From the NCBI RefSeq assembly GCF_002803085.1, contig NZ_NNBJ01000002.1, positions 369,526 through 433,525 on the forward strand: 64,000 bases of DNA. The letters are read 5' to 3'. This stretch comes from Streptomyces sp. CB01201. GTDB taxonomy: Bacteria > Actinomycetota > Actinomycetes > Streptomycetales > Streptomycetaceae. How positions within the stretch are numbered: the first letter of the stretch is position 1; every line of letters starts with the position of its first letter. The notes under the pieces were generated by a model. The model was not told the DNA's origin, searched no databases, and saw only the letters and a program-made list of their open reading frames with translations. Positions 24,257 through 33,564 of this stretch are shown in pieces. The position numbers and the translations under genes are program-made.

Positions 24257-25120
24257 ATGGTGCGACGCATCGATGTGACGGGGACCGGCGGGGTTCGCCT
24301 CGCCGCCTGGGAGTTCGCGGAGCCGCCCAAGGCCCGCGCGGAGGTCGAACCGGCCCCGGGGGTCTTACTCCTGCACGGGCTGATGGGCCGGGCCTCGCAC
24401 TGGGCCCCGACCGCCCGCTGGCTCACCGAGAAGCACCGGGCGGTCGCGCTGGACCAGCGCGGCCACGGCCGCAGCGACAAGCCGGCGGACGGCCCGTTCA
24501 CCCGCGAGGCATATGTGGCGGACGCCGAGGCGGCCGTGGAGCAGCTGGGTCTGGCCCCCGTCACCCTCATCGGCCACTCCATGGGCGCCCTCACCGCCTG
24601 GCAGCTCGCCGCGAAGCGGCCCGACCTGGTCCGGGCGCTCGTCATCTGCGACATGCGGGCCTCCCCGCTCGGCGCGGCCTCCCAGCGCGAATGGCAGGAC
24701 TGGTTCAAGGCCTGGCCGCTGCCCTTCGCCACGCTCGCCGACGTACGCAGGTGGTTCGGCGAGGACGACCCCTGGGTCGAGCGGCCCAGCCCCGCACGGG
24801 GCGAGTTCTTCGCCGAGGTCATGGCCGAGCGGGCCGACGGCTGGCGCCCGGTGTTCTCCCGCCGCCAGATGCTGACCTCCCGCGAGACGTGGGTGTACGA
24901 CGCGCACTGGGAGGAGCTGGCGCTGGTCGACTGCCCCGCGCTGGTGGTGCGGGGTCTGGACGGCGAGCTCGGCCGCGCGGAGGCCCAGGAGATGGTGCGG
25001 GTGCTGCCGCGCGGGCAGTACGCGGAGGTGGCCGATGCGGGCCACCTCGTCCACTACGACCAGCCCGAGGGCTGGCGCACCGCGATCGAGCCCTTCCTCG
25101 ACGGGGTCCTCACCCCGTGA
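24257..25120 (+). CDS. Alpha/beta-fold hydrolase
   Basis: 287 residues. Oxyanion motif LLLHGLMGRASHW, DQRGHGRSDKPADGPF, nucleophile elbow LIGHSMGALTAW (Ser), acid in LVVRGLDGELG, and catalytic His in ADAGHLVHYDQPEGW. Substrate unknown; the family includes esterases, haloperoxidases and lactonases. The ATG at 24257 has a weak RBS. The preceding DNA contains a LexA-like box. It is followed by repeat block B. Confidence 0.92.
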   Translation: MVRRIDVTGTGGVRLAAWEFAEPPKARAEVEPAPGVLLLHGLMGRASHWAPTARWLTEKHRAVALDQRGHGRSDKPADGPFTREAYVADAEAAVEQLGLAPVTLIGHSMGALTAWQLAAKRPDLVRALVICDMRASPLGAASQREWQDWFKAWPLPFATLADVRRWFGEDDPWVERPSPARGEFFAEVMAERADGWRPVFSRRQMLTSRETWVYDAHWEELALVDCPALVVRGLDGELGRAEAQEMVRVLPRGQYAEVADAGHLVHYDQPEGWRTAIEPFLDGVLTP

Positions 25121-25403
25121 CCCCGGCCCGTGCGGGCGCCTCCTGCCTCGGCTCCGCCGGATGGTCGGTGGGGGCCGTGCGCGGCTGGTCGCGTAGTTCC
25201 CCGCGCCCCCTAAACCCGATTGCGTCCGCGGGCCGTGGGGCCCGTTCGCACAGTTCCCCGCGCCCCTAAAGGCCTGGTGTGGGGCAGCGTCGAGCCTTTC
25301 AGCCGTCATGGGGGTCCCCTGGCCCTTGAGGCCTTGGGGAAGATCGAGGACGAGCGCCCTCAAGGCGCGAACGGGGTCCAGGGCGGAGCCCCAGGGGGCG
25401 GGG
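25121..25403. repeat. Intergenic repeat block B
   Basis: No gene. Two copies of the GTTCCCCGCGCCCC element (about 25196 and 25253), then GGACGAGCGCCCTCAAGGCG and GGCGGAGCCCCAGGGGGCGG at 25346-25400. Same family as blocks A, C, D and E. It separates the hydrolase and the convergent ABC permease gene. Confidence 0.8.
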
Positions 25404-27032
25404 TCACCCCGAGCTGACCGCCGAGAGGATTTCCGGCAGGCGGGCAGCCGTGCGCGGTGCGGCCACCTTCAGGCCCGCCCAGCACAGGAGCGCCCCGTAC
25501 ACCGCCCCCAGCGGCAACAGCAGCCACAGGCTCGCGTGGCTGCCGGACACATGCAGCCAGATCGCCAGCGCGATCATCGGCGCGCAGAGCACCGCACCCG
25601 ACAGCATCCCGCCGAAGATGGACAGGGCCGCGATGCCGCCCTGCCCCGGCGCCACGTTCTTGCGGCTGTCCTGCGGGATCGAGTACGCCAGCGTCGCCGA
25701 CGCCACCGAACCCGTCGCCAGCATCGCGCCGAGCAGCGAAAGGGCGAGCCCGATGACCTCGGGCAGCTTCGCCCAGTCGCCGAGCATGCCGGCCGTCACC
25801 GCGGCCACGAGCAGCGTGTACGGAAGCGTCACGAGCAGCAGCGCCAACGCCCGGGCGCGCAGCTCCAGATAGGCGTCCCGGGTGGAGGAGATCGTCTGGA
25901 GCACCATCCAGAACGCCGAGGTGTCCTGCCCGAACTGGTTGTACATCTGCACGCCGAGCATGCCGGTGGCGAAGCAGGCGAAGTAGACGGTGCCGTTGCC
26001 CTGGAGGGCGTTGAAGACCGGCACGATCAGGCCGACCGCCAGCGAAGTCACCCACGCCGCCTTGGTCTTGGGGTCCCGCCAGGCGTAACGCAGCGTGCGC
26101 AGCATCACCGTGCCGGTACGGCCCTCGGGGAGCAGTGCGGTGAGGCCCTTGCCGGTGGACTCCTTGCGGGAGGCGTCGGACGCGGCGAGCGTGGAGCCGT
26201 CCGGCGTGGTCATCAGCTTCACGAGGGAGCGCTGCCACGCGTACAGGAGCAGCCCCAACGCCCCGATGCTGAGCAGGAGTTGGGCGATCGCGCGGCCGTA
26301 CGCGCCCTCGCCCGCCGAGTCCACCGCGCCGATCGCGGAGGCCGGCGGCAGCCAGCGCACCACGCGCGCCACCGGGTCGAGCGCGGACAGACCGCCGGAG
26401 TCGCCGAGCCGCTGGGCGCCGAAGTTCACGAACTGCATGCCGACCGCGATGACCAGGCCGCTCAGGACCGCGAGGTCGCGGCCCTTGCGGGAGGTCAGCA
26501 GGCGGGTGTTGGCGGCGGCCACCGCGCGGGCCAGCGCCAGGCACACGAGCAGCGCGAGCGGCACGGCGACCACGGCGACCAGGGCCGCGCCCGTCCCGTG
26601 CGCCGAGGTGATCGCCGCGCCGAGTACCAGGCAGAGCGTGAACAGCGGACCGATGCCCACGAGCGACGCCACGAGCAGCGCGCCGACCAGGGGCCGGGGC
26701 CGCAGCGGCAGCATGACCAGCCGGGTCGGGTCGAGCGTCTCGTCGCCACTGGGGAAGAACAGCGGCATCACGGTCCAGCCGATCGCCATCAGCGCCACGA
26801 CGAGGACCGCCACGGTCCCGGCGTGTGCGTTGCCGCGCAGCGCGATCAGGCCGATCAGTTGCAGCGCCGCGAAGAGCAGGACGAGTACCGCCGAGGTGAT
26901 GTAGGCGGCCCGGCGCCCACCGGACTGCCGCAGTCCGTTCCTGAGCAGCGACAGCTTGAGGCGTACGAAGACGGGTGTCAGGGCGGAGGCGCTCGGAGAG
27001 GCCGCCGGGACGCTCCGGGAAGTCGAGGTCAC
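25404..27032 (-). CDS. ABC exporter permease
   Basis: 542 residues with about 12 hydrophobic segments. The GTG start overlaps the ATPase stop by four bases. The N-terminal region RLKLSLLRNGLRQSGGRRAA leads into the first span; charged cytoplasmic parts include FFPSGDETLDPTRLVMLPLR and YAWRDPKTKAAWV. This matches the streptomycete transport permeases paired with ABC-2 type ATPases. The substrate is unknown. Two longer frames covering it are offset shadows. Confidence 0.9.
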   Translation of the reverse strand: MTSTSRSVPAASPSASALTPVFVRLKLSLLRNGLRQSGGRRAAYITSAVLVLLFAALQLIGLIALRGNAHAGTVAVLVVALMAIGWTVMPLFFPSGDETLDPTRLVMLPLRPRPLVGALLVASLVGIGPLFTLCLVLGAAITSAHGTGAALVAVVAVPLALLVCLALARAVAAANTRLLTSRKGRDLAVLSGLVIAVGMQFVNFGAQRLGDSGGLSALDPVARVVRWLPPASAIGAVDSAGEGAYGRAIAQLLLSIGALGLLLYAWQRSLVKLMTTPDGSTLAASDASRKESTGKGLTALLPEGRTGTVMLRTLRYAWRDPKTKAAWVTSLAVGLIVPVFNALQGNGTVYFACFATGMLGVQMYNQFGQDTSAFWMVLQTISSTRDAYLELRARALALLLVTLPYTLLVAAVTAGMLGDWAKLPEVIGLALSLLGAMLATGSVASATLAYSIPQDSRKNVAPGQGGIAALSIFGGMLSGAVLCAPMIALAIWLHVSGSHASLWLLLPLGAVYGALLCWAGLKVAAPRTAARLPEILSAVSSG

Positions 27033-27868
27033 CGGGTACCGCCGCCGAGCCAGTCCAGGGAGTCCCCGGTGCTGCGCCCGCCGGCGCCGACGAGTTCGAG
27101 GAAGGCGTTCTGGAGCGAGGGCGCGTCGCCGCGCACCTCGGCCAGGGTGCCCTGGGCACGGATGCGGCCCGCCGCCATCACGGCGACCCAGTCGCACAGC
27201 GACTCGACGAGTTCCATGACGTGGCTGGAGAAGACGACGGTGGCGCCGGAGGCGGTGTAGCGCTCCAGGACGCCCCGGATCGTCTGGGCGGACACCGGGT
27301 CGACACCCTCGAACGGCTCGTCCAGGAAGAGGACTTCGGGGTTGTGGAGCAGGGCCGCGGCGAGCCCGATCTTCTTGCGCATGCCGGTCGAGTAGTCGAC
27401 GACCAGCTTGTGCTGGGAGCCCGCGAGGTCCAGTACGTCCAGGAGTTGGGACGCCCGCTTGTCGACCTCGGCGCCGGGCAGCCCGCGCAGCCGGCCCGAG
27501 TAGCCGAGCAGCTCGCGCCCCGACAGGCGCTCGAACAGGCGCAGCCCCTCCGGGAGTACGCCGATGCGGGACTTCACCGCGACCGGGTCCTGCCACACGT
27601 CGTGCCCGGCGACCTCGACCGTGCCCTGGTCGGGCCTGAGCAGCCCGGTGACCATGGACAGGGTCGTGGTCTTGCCCGCCCCGTTCGGGCCGACCAGACC
27701 GATGAACTTGCCCGCGGGCAGCTCCAGATCGATCCCGGCGACGGCGATCTGCTCACCGAACCGCTTCCACAGTCCCTGCACGCGGACGGCGGGCGGCGCC
27801 GTACGCGCTCCGCCCGCCGTGTCCGCGGTTCCTTCGAATGCCTGGTCCGGCATGGCCGTGCCTCTCAT
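27029..27868 (-). CDS. ABC transporter ATP-binding protein
   Basis: 279 residues (an ATG at 27853 is an alternative start). Walker A GLVGPNGAGKTTTLSMV, Q-loop region RIGVLPEGLRLFERL, signature YSTGMRKKIGLAAALL, Walker B EVLFLDEPFEGVD, and switch His in VVFSSHVMELVE. It is coupled to the downstream permease gene by a GTGA overlap. ABC-2 exporter type (drug, lipid or peptide); substrate not evident. Confidence 0.95.
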   Translation of the reverse strand: MRGTAMPDQAFEGTADTAGGARTAPPAVRVQGLWKRFGEQIAVAGIDLELPAGKFIGLVGPNGAGKTTTLSMVTGLLRPDQGTVEVAGHDVWQDPVAVKSRIGVLPEGLRLFERLSGRELLGYSGRLRGLPGAEVDKRASQLLDVLDLAGSQHKLVVDYSTGMRKKIGLAAALLHNPEVLFLDEPFEGVDPVSAQTIRGVLERYTASGATVVFSSHVMELVESLCDWVAVMAAGRIRAQGTLAEVRGDAPSLQNAFLELVGAGGRSTGDSLDWLGGGTR

Positions 27869-27951
27869 CCCCGTGATGGTGCCTACGGGGACACCATAGG
27901 AGCCGGGGGCGGGCGCCGCGCCAGGGCCGTGCGCCCCGGGCCCGCTCCGCG

Positions 27952-28020
27952 GGACAGAACCCAGGGGCCCGGACAGAACCCAGGGCCCGGACAGAACCCA
28001 GGGCCCGGACAGGACCTAGG
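27952..28020. repeat. 18-bp tandem repeat at the end of the primase-like gene
   Basis: Three units of GGACAGAACCCAGG(G)GCCC (27952-27970, 27971-27988, 27989-28006) and a degenerate fourth (28007-28020) that includes the stop codon (28016-28018) of the gene at 28016-28729. Probably grown by slippage at the 3' end of that gene. Confidence 0.9.
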
Positions 28021-28729
28021 GGCGGCGGGCCCTCGCGTCGGCGGCTTCGCGGCCGCAGGCGTAGGCGAGGGGGCTGATCAGTTCCTCCGCGTCGGGCAGC
28101 CAGCGGTTGGCGGGGGTGGGGCGGCGGGCCCACTGCACCGCGCCCGAGCCGCCGATCCGGGTCGGCGGGGCCGCCACATAGTCGCCCTCGCCCCGGGTGA
28201 TCAGGTCCACCGAGGCGGGCACCCATCCCAACTTCCGTACCAGATCCGGGACTTTGGCCCCCGCGCCCGGCAGCACGAAGAACAGCATCCGGCGGTCGGG
28301 GGTGCAGGTGACCGGGCCGAGCGTCAGCTCCATCCGCTCCATGCGGGCAAGGGCCAGGAATCCGGCCGACTCGGGTACGTCGATGGCGTCGAAGGTGCGC
28401 CCGGTGGGAAGCAGGATCGAGGCCCGGGGACTCTTGGACCACAGCCGGCGGGCCGCGACCGCGCTGCCGGTGGCCTGGGTCGCCCAGTCCGGCCGGGCGG
28501 GGTGCGCACCCGGTTTCGGGCACGCCGTGTCACCGCACGAGCAGCGCTCGACCCCCTCGTCGGCCTCCAGGGACGTGCCCGGGAAGACGTCCCAGTGCCG
28601 CTCCTCCGCGTACCGGACGGCGCTGTCCAGGAGTTGTTCGCCGCGCTGCTGGGGGATCTGTGCGGATTCCGTGTCCGTGCCCGTGCCTGTGATGGTTTCT
28701 TCCACGACGCTCTCAACTGTGCCCACCAC
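28016..28729 (-). CDS. Bifunctional DNA primase/polymerase-domain protein
   Basis: 237 residues. The N-terminal PrimPol-type domain signature is visible: LLDSAVRYAEERHWDVFPGT, then a Cys-rich ERCSCGDTACPKPGAHPARP-type zinc-like stretch, WSKSPRASILLPTGRTFDAI (D-x-D-like catalytic area FDAIDVPES), and DLITRGEGDYVAAPPTRIGG. No helicase domain follows and no phage genes are near, so it is a stand-alone streptomycete member, possibly not a true primase. Start uncertain among clustered GTG codons. It ends in the 18-bp repeat array. Confidence 0.8.
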   Translation of the reverse strand: MVGTVESVVEETITGTGTDTESAQIPQQRGEQLLDSAVRYAEERHWDVFPGTSLEADEGVERCSCGDTACPKPGAHPARPDWATQATGSAVAARRLWSKSPRASILLPTGRTFDAIDVPESAGFLALARMERMELTLGPVTCTPDRRMLFFVLPGAGAKVPDLVRKLGWVPASVDLITRGEGDYVAAPPTRIGGSGAVQWARRPTPANRWLPDAEELISPLAYACGREAADARARRP

Positions 28730-28925
28730 CGACGGTTACGGGCGCGGCGTCCGTGGGATCAGCGGTACCGGTCCCGCACATGGGGCGCATGGGTGCATGG
28801 GCGGGGGCGCGCGTGCGGCCGTGCTGCGGCGGCAGGGTAGCCATATGCGGGGGAAGCACACAGGAATGCTGGCAATGACGCCATATTCCGGATAACGCTC
28901 GTTTCTCTGCATATTCGCGGGGCAA

Positions 28926-28943
28926 TGATCAGGGTGCTGATCA
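28926..28943. promoter_or_regulatory. Twin TGATCA palindromes upstream of XRE regulator
   Basis: TGATCA at 28926-28931 and 28938-28943, centre spacing 12 bases (about one helical turn), 21 bases before the regulator start. The stretch 28870-28930 is AT-richer. The arrangement suits autoregulation by the HTH protein encoded next; this is inference. Confidence 0.4.
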
Positions 28944-28964
28944 CTGCCGCTCCAGGGGGTTCAC

Positions 28965-30347
28965 ATGGCAGCCAGGCCGCTCGTCGCCCGCCAGCCCAAT
29001 GAAAGGCTCCAGGCGCTCATCCAGGAAGCCGGGTGTTCCAACGCCGGTCTCGCCCGTCGAGTGAACATGGTCGGCGCGGAGCGCGGCCTCGACCTCCGTT
29101 ACGACAAGACGTCCGTCGCCCGCTGGCTGCGCGGCCAGCAGCCGAGGGGGCGGGCACCCGGGATCATCGCGGAGGCGCTCGGCCGAAAACTGGGCCGCAC
29201 GGTCACGATCGACGAGATCGGGATGGCCAACGGCAAGAACCTGGCGTCGGGCGTGGGCCTTCAGTTCTCGCCCACCGTGCTCGGCGCGATCGAGCAGGTC
29301 TGTGAGTTGTGGCGCAGCGATGTGGGCCGCCGTGACTTCCTCACCGGTTCCACCGTGGCCGCCTCCGCGCTCGTCGAGCCCAGCCGGGACTGGTTGATCA
29401 CGGGGGCCGACGCGCAGGTCGCGCGCAACGCCGGGCAGCGGGTCGGCGCCGCCGACGTCGAGGCCGTCAAGGCGATGACGGACGCCCTGGTGCGGCTGGA
29501 CCACCAGTTCGGGGCGGGCCATGTGCGGCCCGTCGTCGTGCACTATCTGAACAGCGTGGTATCCGGGCTGCTCGCCGGCTCCTACCGGGAGTCCGTGGGG
29601 CGGCAGTTGTTCGCGGCGGTGGCCCGGCTCACCGAGCTCGCCGGATACATGGCGGTCGACACCGGCCAGCCGGGCCTGGCCCAGCGCTACTACATCCAGG
29701 CGCTGCGGCTCGCCCAGGCCGCCGACGACCGGGGATACGGCGGCTATGTGCTCGCCGCGTCCATGAGCCACCTGGCCGCCCAGCTCGGCAACCCGCGCGA
29801 GATCGCCCAACTGGCGCGCGCCGCACAGGAAGGCGCCCGCGGCCGGGTCACCCCGCGCGCCGAGGCGATGTTCTACGCGGCCGAGGCGCGCGGCCACGCC
29901 CTGCTCGGCGACGCCCGGACCTGCCAGGCGGTCGCGGGCCGCGCGCTGACCGCCCTGGAGGCCGCGGACCCCGAGTCCGGCGACGACCCGAGCTGGATCG
30001 CGCACTTCGACCACGCCTACCTCGCGGACGAACTCGCCCACTGCCACCGGGACTTGGGCCAGTCCGAGGCGGCGGCCAGGCGGGCCGAGGAGTCGCTGGC
30101 CGGGCACCCCGAGACCCGGGCCAGGCGCCGCGCCATCGGGCTCGTCCTGCTCGCCACCGCACAGGTCCAGCAGCGCGAGGTCGAGGAGGCGTGCGCGACC
30201 GGCACCCGCGCGGTCGAGCTCCTGGCCACCCTGCGTTCCAACCGGGGCGCGGACTACCTGGAGGACCTCCAGGTGCGCCTGGAGCCGTACGGGGACGAGC
30301 CCGCGGTCCGCGAGTTCGGCGAGCGTCTGGAGGTCCAGGCGGCCTGA
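28965..30347 (+). CDS. NsdA-like HTH/TPR regulator
   Basis: 460 residues. N-terminal XRE-like HTH (about 12-70: NERLQALIQEAGCSNAGLAR, YDKTSVARWLRGQQPRG), a linker with the odd RRDFLTGSTVAASALVEPS (Tat-like string common in this family), and a TPR-like helical array (about 150-450: LAQRYYIQALRLAQAADDRG, HAYLADELAHCHRDLG). Streptomyces proteins of this kind (NsdA and relatives) act as negative regulators of sporulation and antibiotic production. Direct target unknown. Twin TGATCA sites lie just upstream. Confidence 0.88.
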   Translation: MAARPLVARQPNERLQALIQEAGCSNAGLARRVNMVGAERGLDLRYDKTSVARWLRGQQPRGRAPGIIAEALGRKLGRTVTIDEIGMANGKNLASGVGLQFSPTVLGAIEQVCELWRSDVGRRDFLTGSTVAASALVEPSRDWLITGADAQVARNAGQRVGAADVEAVKAMTDALVRLDHQFGAGHVRPVVVHYLNSVVSGLLAGSYRESVGRQLFAAVARLTELAGYMAVDTGQPGLAQRYYIQALRLAQAADDRGYGGYVLAASMSHLAAQLGNPREIAQLARAAQEGARGRVTPRAEAMFYAAEARGHALLGDARTCQAVAGRALTALEAADPESGDDPSWIAHFDHAYLADELAHCHRDLGQSEAAARRAEESLAGHPETRARRRAIGLVLLATAQVQQREVEEACATGTRAVELLATLRSNRGADYLEDLQVRLEPYGDEPAVREFGERLEVQAA

Positions 30348-30447
30348 GCGGGCCGAACGTGGAGGGTTGAGGGAGGGCTTGGCAAGGGCGTGGGGGTACC
30401 CGGTAGCGTGAACCGACGATTCCGTAGGTCCACGTACAGGAGTTCCG

Positions 30448-32055
30448 GTGACGCAGCAGAGCCGACAGGGTGACGAGCCGCAGCTTCCGGCTGTACGGCC
30501 CGCGCACGAGGGCGTCGTGCTGCCCGCCGACGGAAGCGGCCCCCGCGCCGGGGAGCCGCTGCCGGCGCCGCCCGGAGCCCAGCCGTGGGGGCAGCCCTGG
30601 GGCCCGCAGGGTCAGGCCGCGCCGCCGCAGGGCCCGGCCACCTTCGGTCAGCCGCTGCCGCCCGAGAGCAACGGCCGGGACGCGGAGGCGACCCAGTACA
30701 TCGCGCCCGTGCCGGGCCACGCGGGCAGCGAGGCCACCCAGTACCTGGCCCCCGTACCGCCCGGCAACGGGGACTCCGACGCGACCCAGTACATCGCCCC
30801 GGTGCCGGGCGGCGCGGGCAACTCCGGCAGCGAGGCGACCCAGTACATCGCGCCCGGTGGCGCGGGGGGCTTCGGGAGCGAGGCCACGCAATACATCGCC
30901 CCGGTGCCGGGCGGCGCCGGGAACTCCGGCAGCGAGGCCACGCAGTACATCGCGCCGGTGCCGGGCGGCGCGGGCAACTCCGGTAGCGAGGCCACGCAGT
31001 ACATCGCGCCCGTGACCGGCGGCCCCGGCGCGCTGCCGCCCGAGCACACCGATGGTCCGACCCGCTTCGCCGGGGCGCAGGCCCCCGGTCAGAACGCCGA
31101 CCCCACCCAGGTGCTGCCGCCGGTGCCCCCGGCCCCGCAGGACGCCCCGTACGGGATACGCCCGGGAGCGCCGGGGGACCGGCCGCCGCCCGCCGAGTTC
31201 GACAGCCTCTTCCGTGCCGACGGTGCGCCCCAACAGGCCACCGGCAGCGCGCAGTTGCCCCGGTTCCAGCCCTCGGTACCGCTGAACCGCTCCCAGCAGC
31301 AGCCGTACCAGCCGACGCAGGCGGGACAGGGCACGGCCGGGCAGTTCCAGGCGCCGCCGCCCTACCAGGAGCCGCCCGCGCAGCAGTCCGGGTACGAGCC
31401 GGAGCAGCCGCGGCGGCGCAAGTCGCCGGTCGGGCTCATCGCGGCCGTGGTGGTGGGCTGCGCGGTGATCGGGCTCGGCGCGGGCGCGCTGCTCAGCGGC
31501 GGCGGTGACGACAAGAAGGACGACAAACAGCCCGCGGCGGCCAGTTCGCCCGCCACCGGCGACGGCGGCGACAAGAAGGACGCCGCGGCGGACCCCGCCA
31601 AGGCGCAGGCCGACGCGCTCGACAAGCTGCTCGCCGACAGCGGCAGCAGCCGGGACACGGTGATCGGCGCGGTCGCCGACATACGCCGCTGCGACAAGCT
31701 CGACCAGGCCTCCGCGTCCCTGCGCGGCGCCGCCAAGCAGCGCGCCGACCTGGTGACCCGGCTCGGCGGCCTCGGTCTCGACAAGCTGCCCGAGCACGAC
31801 CGGCTCGCCAGTGCCCTCACCAAGGCCTGGCAGTCCTCGGCCTCGGCCGACAGCCACTACGCGGCCTGGTCGGACGCGCTGGCCGGGGACAAGGGCAAGA
31901 ACTGCAAGGACGGGCACGCCAAGCGGACCAAGGACGCGGGCGCCGGCGACAAGGCCAGCGGCGAGGCGACCAAGTCCAAGCAGGAGGCGTCCGGCCTGTG
32001 GAACGCCATCGCGACGAAGTACGGCCTGACCAAGCGGGCGGCCACCCAGCTCTGA
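30448..32055 (+). CDS. Single-span membrane protein with EATQY repeats, unknown function
   Basis: 535 residues. The cytoplasmic N-terminal half is Pro/Gln/Gly-rich and contains seven near-identical repeats [S/A]-E/D-ATQY[I/L]APV (residues about 79-190). A basic stop RRRK precedes one membrane helix (SPVGLIAAVVVGCAVIGLGA, about 325-348). The outer domain is Lys/Asp/Ala-rich, helix-prone, with cysteines in RRCDKLDQ and GKNCKDG. Thr in a repeated T-Q-Y-I context resembles Ser/Thr-kinase or FHA ligand sites in actinobacteria; that is inference. GTG start after AGGAG. Function unknown. Confidence 0.88.
   Translation: MTQQSRQGDEPQLPAVRPAHEGVVLPADGSGPRAGEPLPAPPGAQPWGQPWGPQGQAAPPQGPATFGQPLPPESNGRDAEATQYIAPVPGHAGSEATQYLAPVPPGNGDSDATQYIAPVPGGAGNSGSEATQYIAPGGAGGFGSEATQYIAPVPGGAGNSGSEATQYIAPVPGGAGNSGSEATQYIAPVTGGPGALPPEHTDGPTRFAGAQAPGQNADPTQVLPPVPPAPQDAPYGIRPGAPGDRPPPAEFDSLFRADGAPQQATGSAQLPRFQPSVPLNRSQQQPYQPTQAGQGTAGQFQAPPPYQEPPAQQSGYEPEQPRRRKSPVGLIAAVVVGCAVIGLGAGALLSGGGDDKKDDKQPAAASSPATGDGGDKKDAAADPAKAQADALDKLLADSGSSRDTVIGAVADIRRCDKLDQASASLRGAAKQRADLVTRLGGLGLDKLPEHDRLASALTKAWQSSASADSHYAAWSDALAGDKGKNCKDGHAKRTKDAGAGDKASGEATKSKQEASGLWNAIATKYGLTKRAATQL
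30685..31017 (+). repeat. Coding tandem repeat (EATQYIAPV units)
   Basis: Seven repeat units of 12-18 codons encoding EATQYIAPVPG plus Gly/Asn/Ser linkers. Two consecutive units are almost identical at DNA level, so copy number may vary between strains. Confidence 0.85.
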
Positions 32056-32058
32056 GGA

Positions 32059-32076
32059 GCCGCCCCCGGGGGCGGC
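32059..32076. terminator. Terminator between convergent genes
   Basis: The palindrome GCCGCCCCCGGGGGCGGC lies 3 bases after the 30448 gene stop and 4 bases before the stop of the binding-protein gene. It has no true loop base count, so a 7-bp stem with a 4-base loop is expected. Confidence 0.6.
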
Positions 32077-32080
32077 CGGG

Positions 32081-33442
32081 TCAGCCGTTGGCCGCGGACG
32101 TCTCCAGGGTCGAACCGACGTCCGTGAAGCCCTTCTTGAGGGAGACCAGGCGGCCCTCGCGCACCACCTGGAAGGTGACCTGGCGGTTCACGATGCGCGG
32201 GAAGTCCGGCGCCGCCAGCATGTCCTCGAAGCGCCAGCGCAGCTCGGGCGTCAGCCCGCCGGTGTCGACGATCACGCCCTTGTTGAGGGTGCGCACCACG
32301 TCCACCGCGCGGACCGAGTCCTGCCCGATCGACTCGATGAGCTTCTTCAGGACCGTGTACGCGATCCATGCGGTCTGGACGGCCGGGTCGGCCGCGTCGA
32401 TGTCGTTGTCCCCGAAGGCCTGCTCGCGGATGACCTTCTTCATCGGGTCCCAGCGCGGATCGTCGCCCTCCGGGTACCAGCCGGTGACGTAGGCGCCCTC
32501 GAAGGGGCCGTCCTTGCCGCCGGTGCGGTCGATCAGCGGCTGGCCGATCGAGCCGATCACGGAGGCGACCCGCACCTTCTGCCCGTCGCTCTCGACCCGC
32601 CGGAAGGAGTCGAAGAACGTCTCGGTGCGGTCGCCGAGCACGGCCGTCACACAGCCCTTGCCGGCCTTCTGCGCCGCGGCCCTGGGCCCGATCCGGCCGA
32701 CGAGCGCGGGATCGGCCCCGGCCTGCGCGAGCGCGCGCCGGGCCTCGGCCGTGTAGTCGCCGGCGTCCTCGGTCGTACGGATGTCGGCGACGGGCCCGCG
32801 GTGCGCGGCGAGCAGTCCGGCGTTCAGGACGGTCGGCAGCACGTCGCCCGCGATGGTGTCGGGCCGCACCAGGGAGACCTGTTCGCAGTCCTGGGCCAGC
32901 TGCCGGCCGCTGCCCGCGATCAGGGCGGCCTGGCCGCCGTTGACCGGGTAGGACAGGGCGCTGGTGAACTCCTGGTCGGATATGCCGTATCCGCCGAGGT
33001 AGGGGATGCCGGCCACTTCGAGCGGGGGCAGGAAGGCGCTGCCGTACTGGCTGTAGGAGCCGACGACGGCGACCGCCTTCTCCTTCACCGCCCGCCGCGC
33101 GCAGTCCGAGGCGCCGGCCGGGGTGTTGTGCTCGTTGCAGGTCAGGACGTTCAGCTCATGGCCGTCGATGCCGCCGCTCGCGTTGACCCAGCGGGCGAAC
33201 GCCTTGGCCATGGCGGGCATGCCGGGCACGTTGGTCGCGGAGGTGCCGTCGGGTGCCCAGGTCATGACGGTGATGGGCTCCCTGGAGCCCCCCGCGACCC
33301 CAGGGAGCACACCGCAGCCGGTCAACAGGCCCGCTCCGACCGCCGAACACGCGGCGAACACGGTGGCCGTCGTGCTGATCGAACTGATCGAGCGGCGGAG
33401 CCGGGTCGAGCCCCGGGGACGCTGCCCTCCGTAACCGGTCAT
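32081..33442 (-). CDS. Lipoprotein ABC-type substrate-binding protein (branched-chain amino acid-like)
   Basis: 453 residues. Signal region with RLRRSISSISTTATVFAACS and lipobox GAGLLTGCG, so Cys-anchored outside the membrane. Type I periplasmic-binding fold: AFARWVNASGGIDGHELNVL, VAVVGSYSQYGSAFLPPLEV, AGIPYLGGYG, and FEGAYVTGWYPEGDDPRWDP. Family binds Leu/Ile/Val or amides; no permease genes are adjacent, so it may act as a receptor or with distant partners. The start ATG at 33442 follows directly on a 5' region shared with the divergent gene. Confidence 0.88.
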   Translation of the reverse strand: MTGYGGQRPRGSTRLRRSISSISTTATVFAACSAVGAGLLTGCGVLPGVAGGSREPITVMTWAPDGTSATNVPGMPAMAKAFARWVNASGGIDGHELNVLTCNEHNTPAGASDCARRAVKEKAVAVVGSYSQYGSAFLPPLEVAGIPYLGGYGISDQEFTSALSYPVNGGQAALIAGSGRQLAQDCEQVSLVRPDTIAGDVLPTVLNAGLLAAHRGPVADIRTTEDAGDYTAEARRALAQAGADPALVGRIGPRAAAQKAGKGCVTAVLGDRTETFFDSFRRVESDGQKVRVASVIGSIGQPLIDRTGGKDGPFEGAYVTGWYPEGDDPRWDPMKKVIREQAFGDNDIDAADPAVQTAWIAYTVLKKLIESIGQDSVRAVDVVRTLNKGVIVDTGGLTPELRWRFEDMLAAPDFPRIVNRQVTFQVVREGRLVSLKKGFTDVGSTLETSAANG

Positions 33443-33564
33443 GTGCCCACACACTTCCGCCTCACGGGTAACGGCGAAGTGAGCGCGCTTCAACCGAGGG
33501 TGACGCCCAAGTGAATTGCGGGGGCCGGTCGGGCGGCCGCGGTGGGGAACGTACGATCGAAAAC

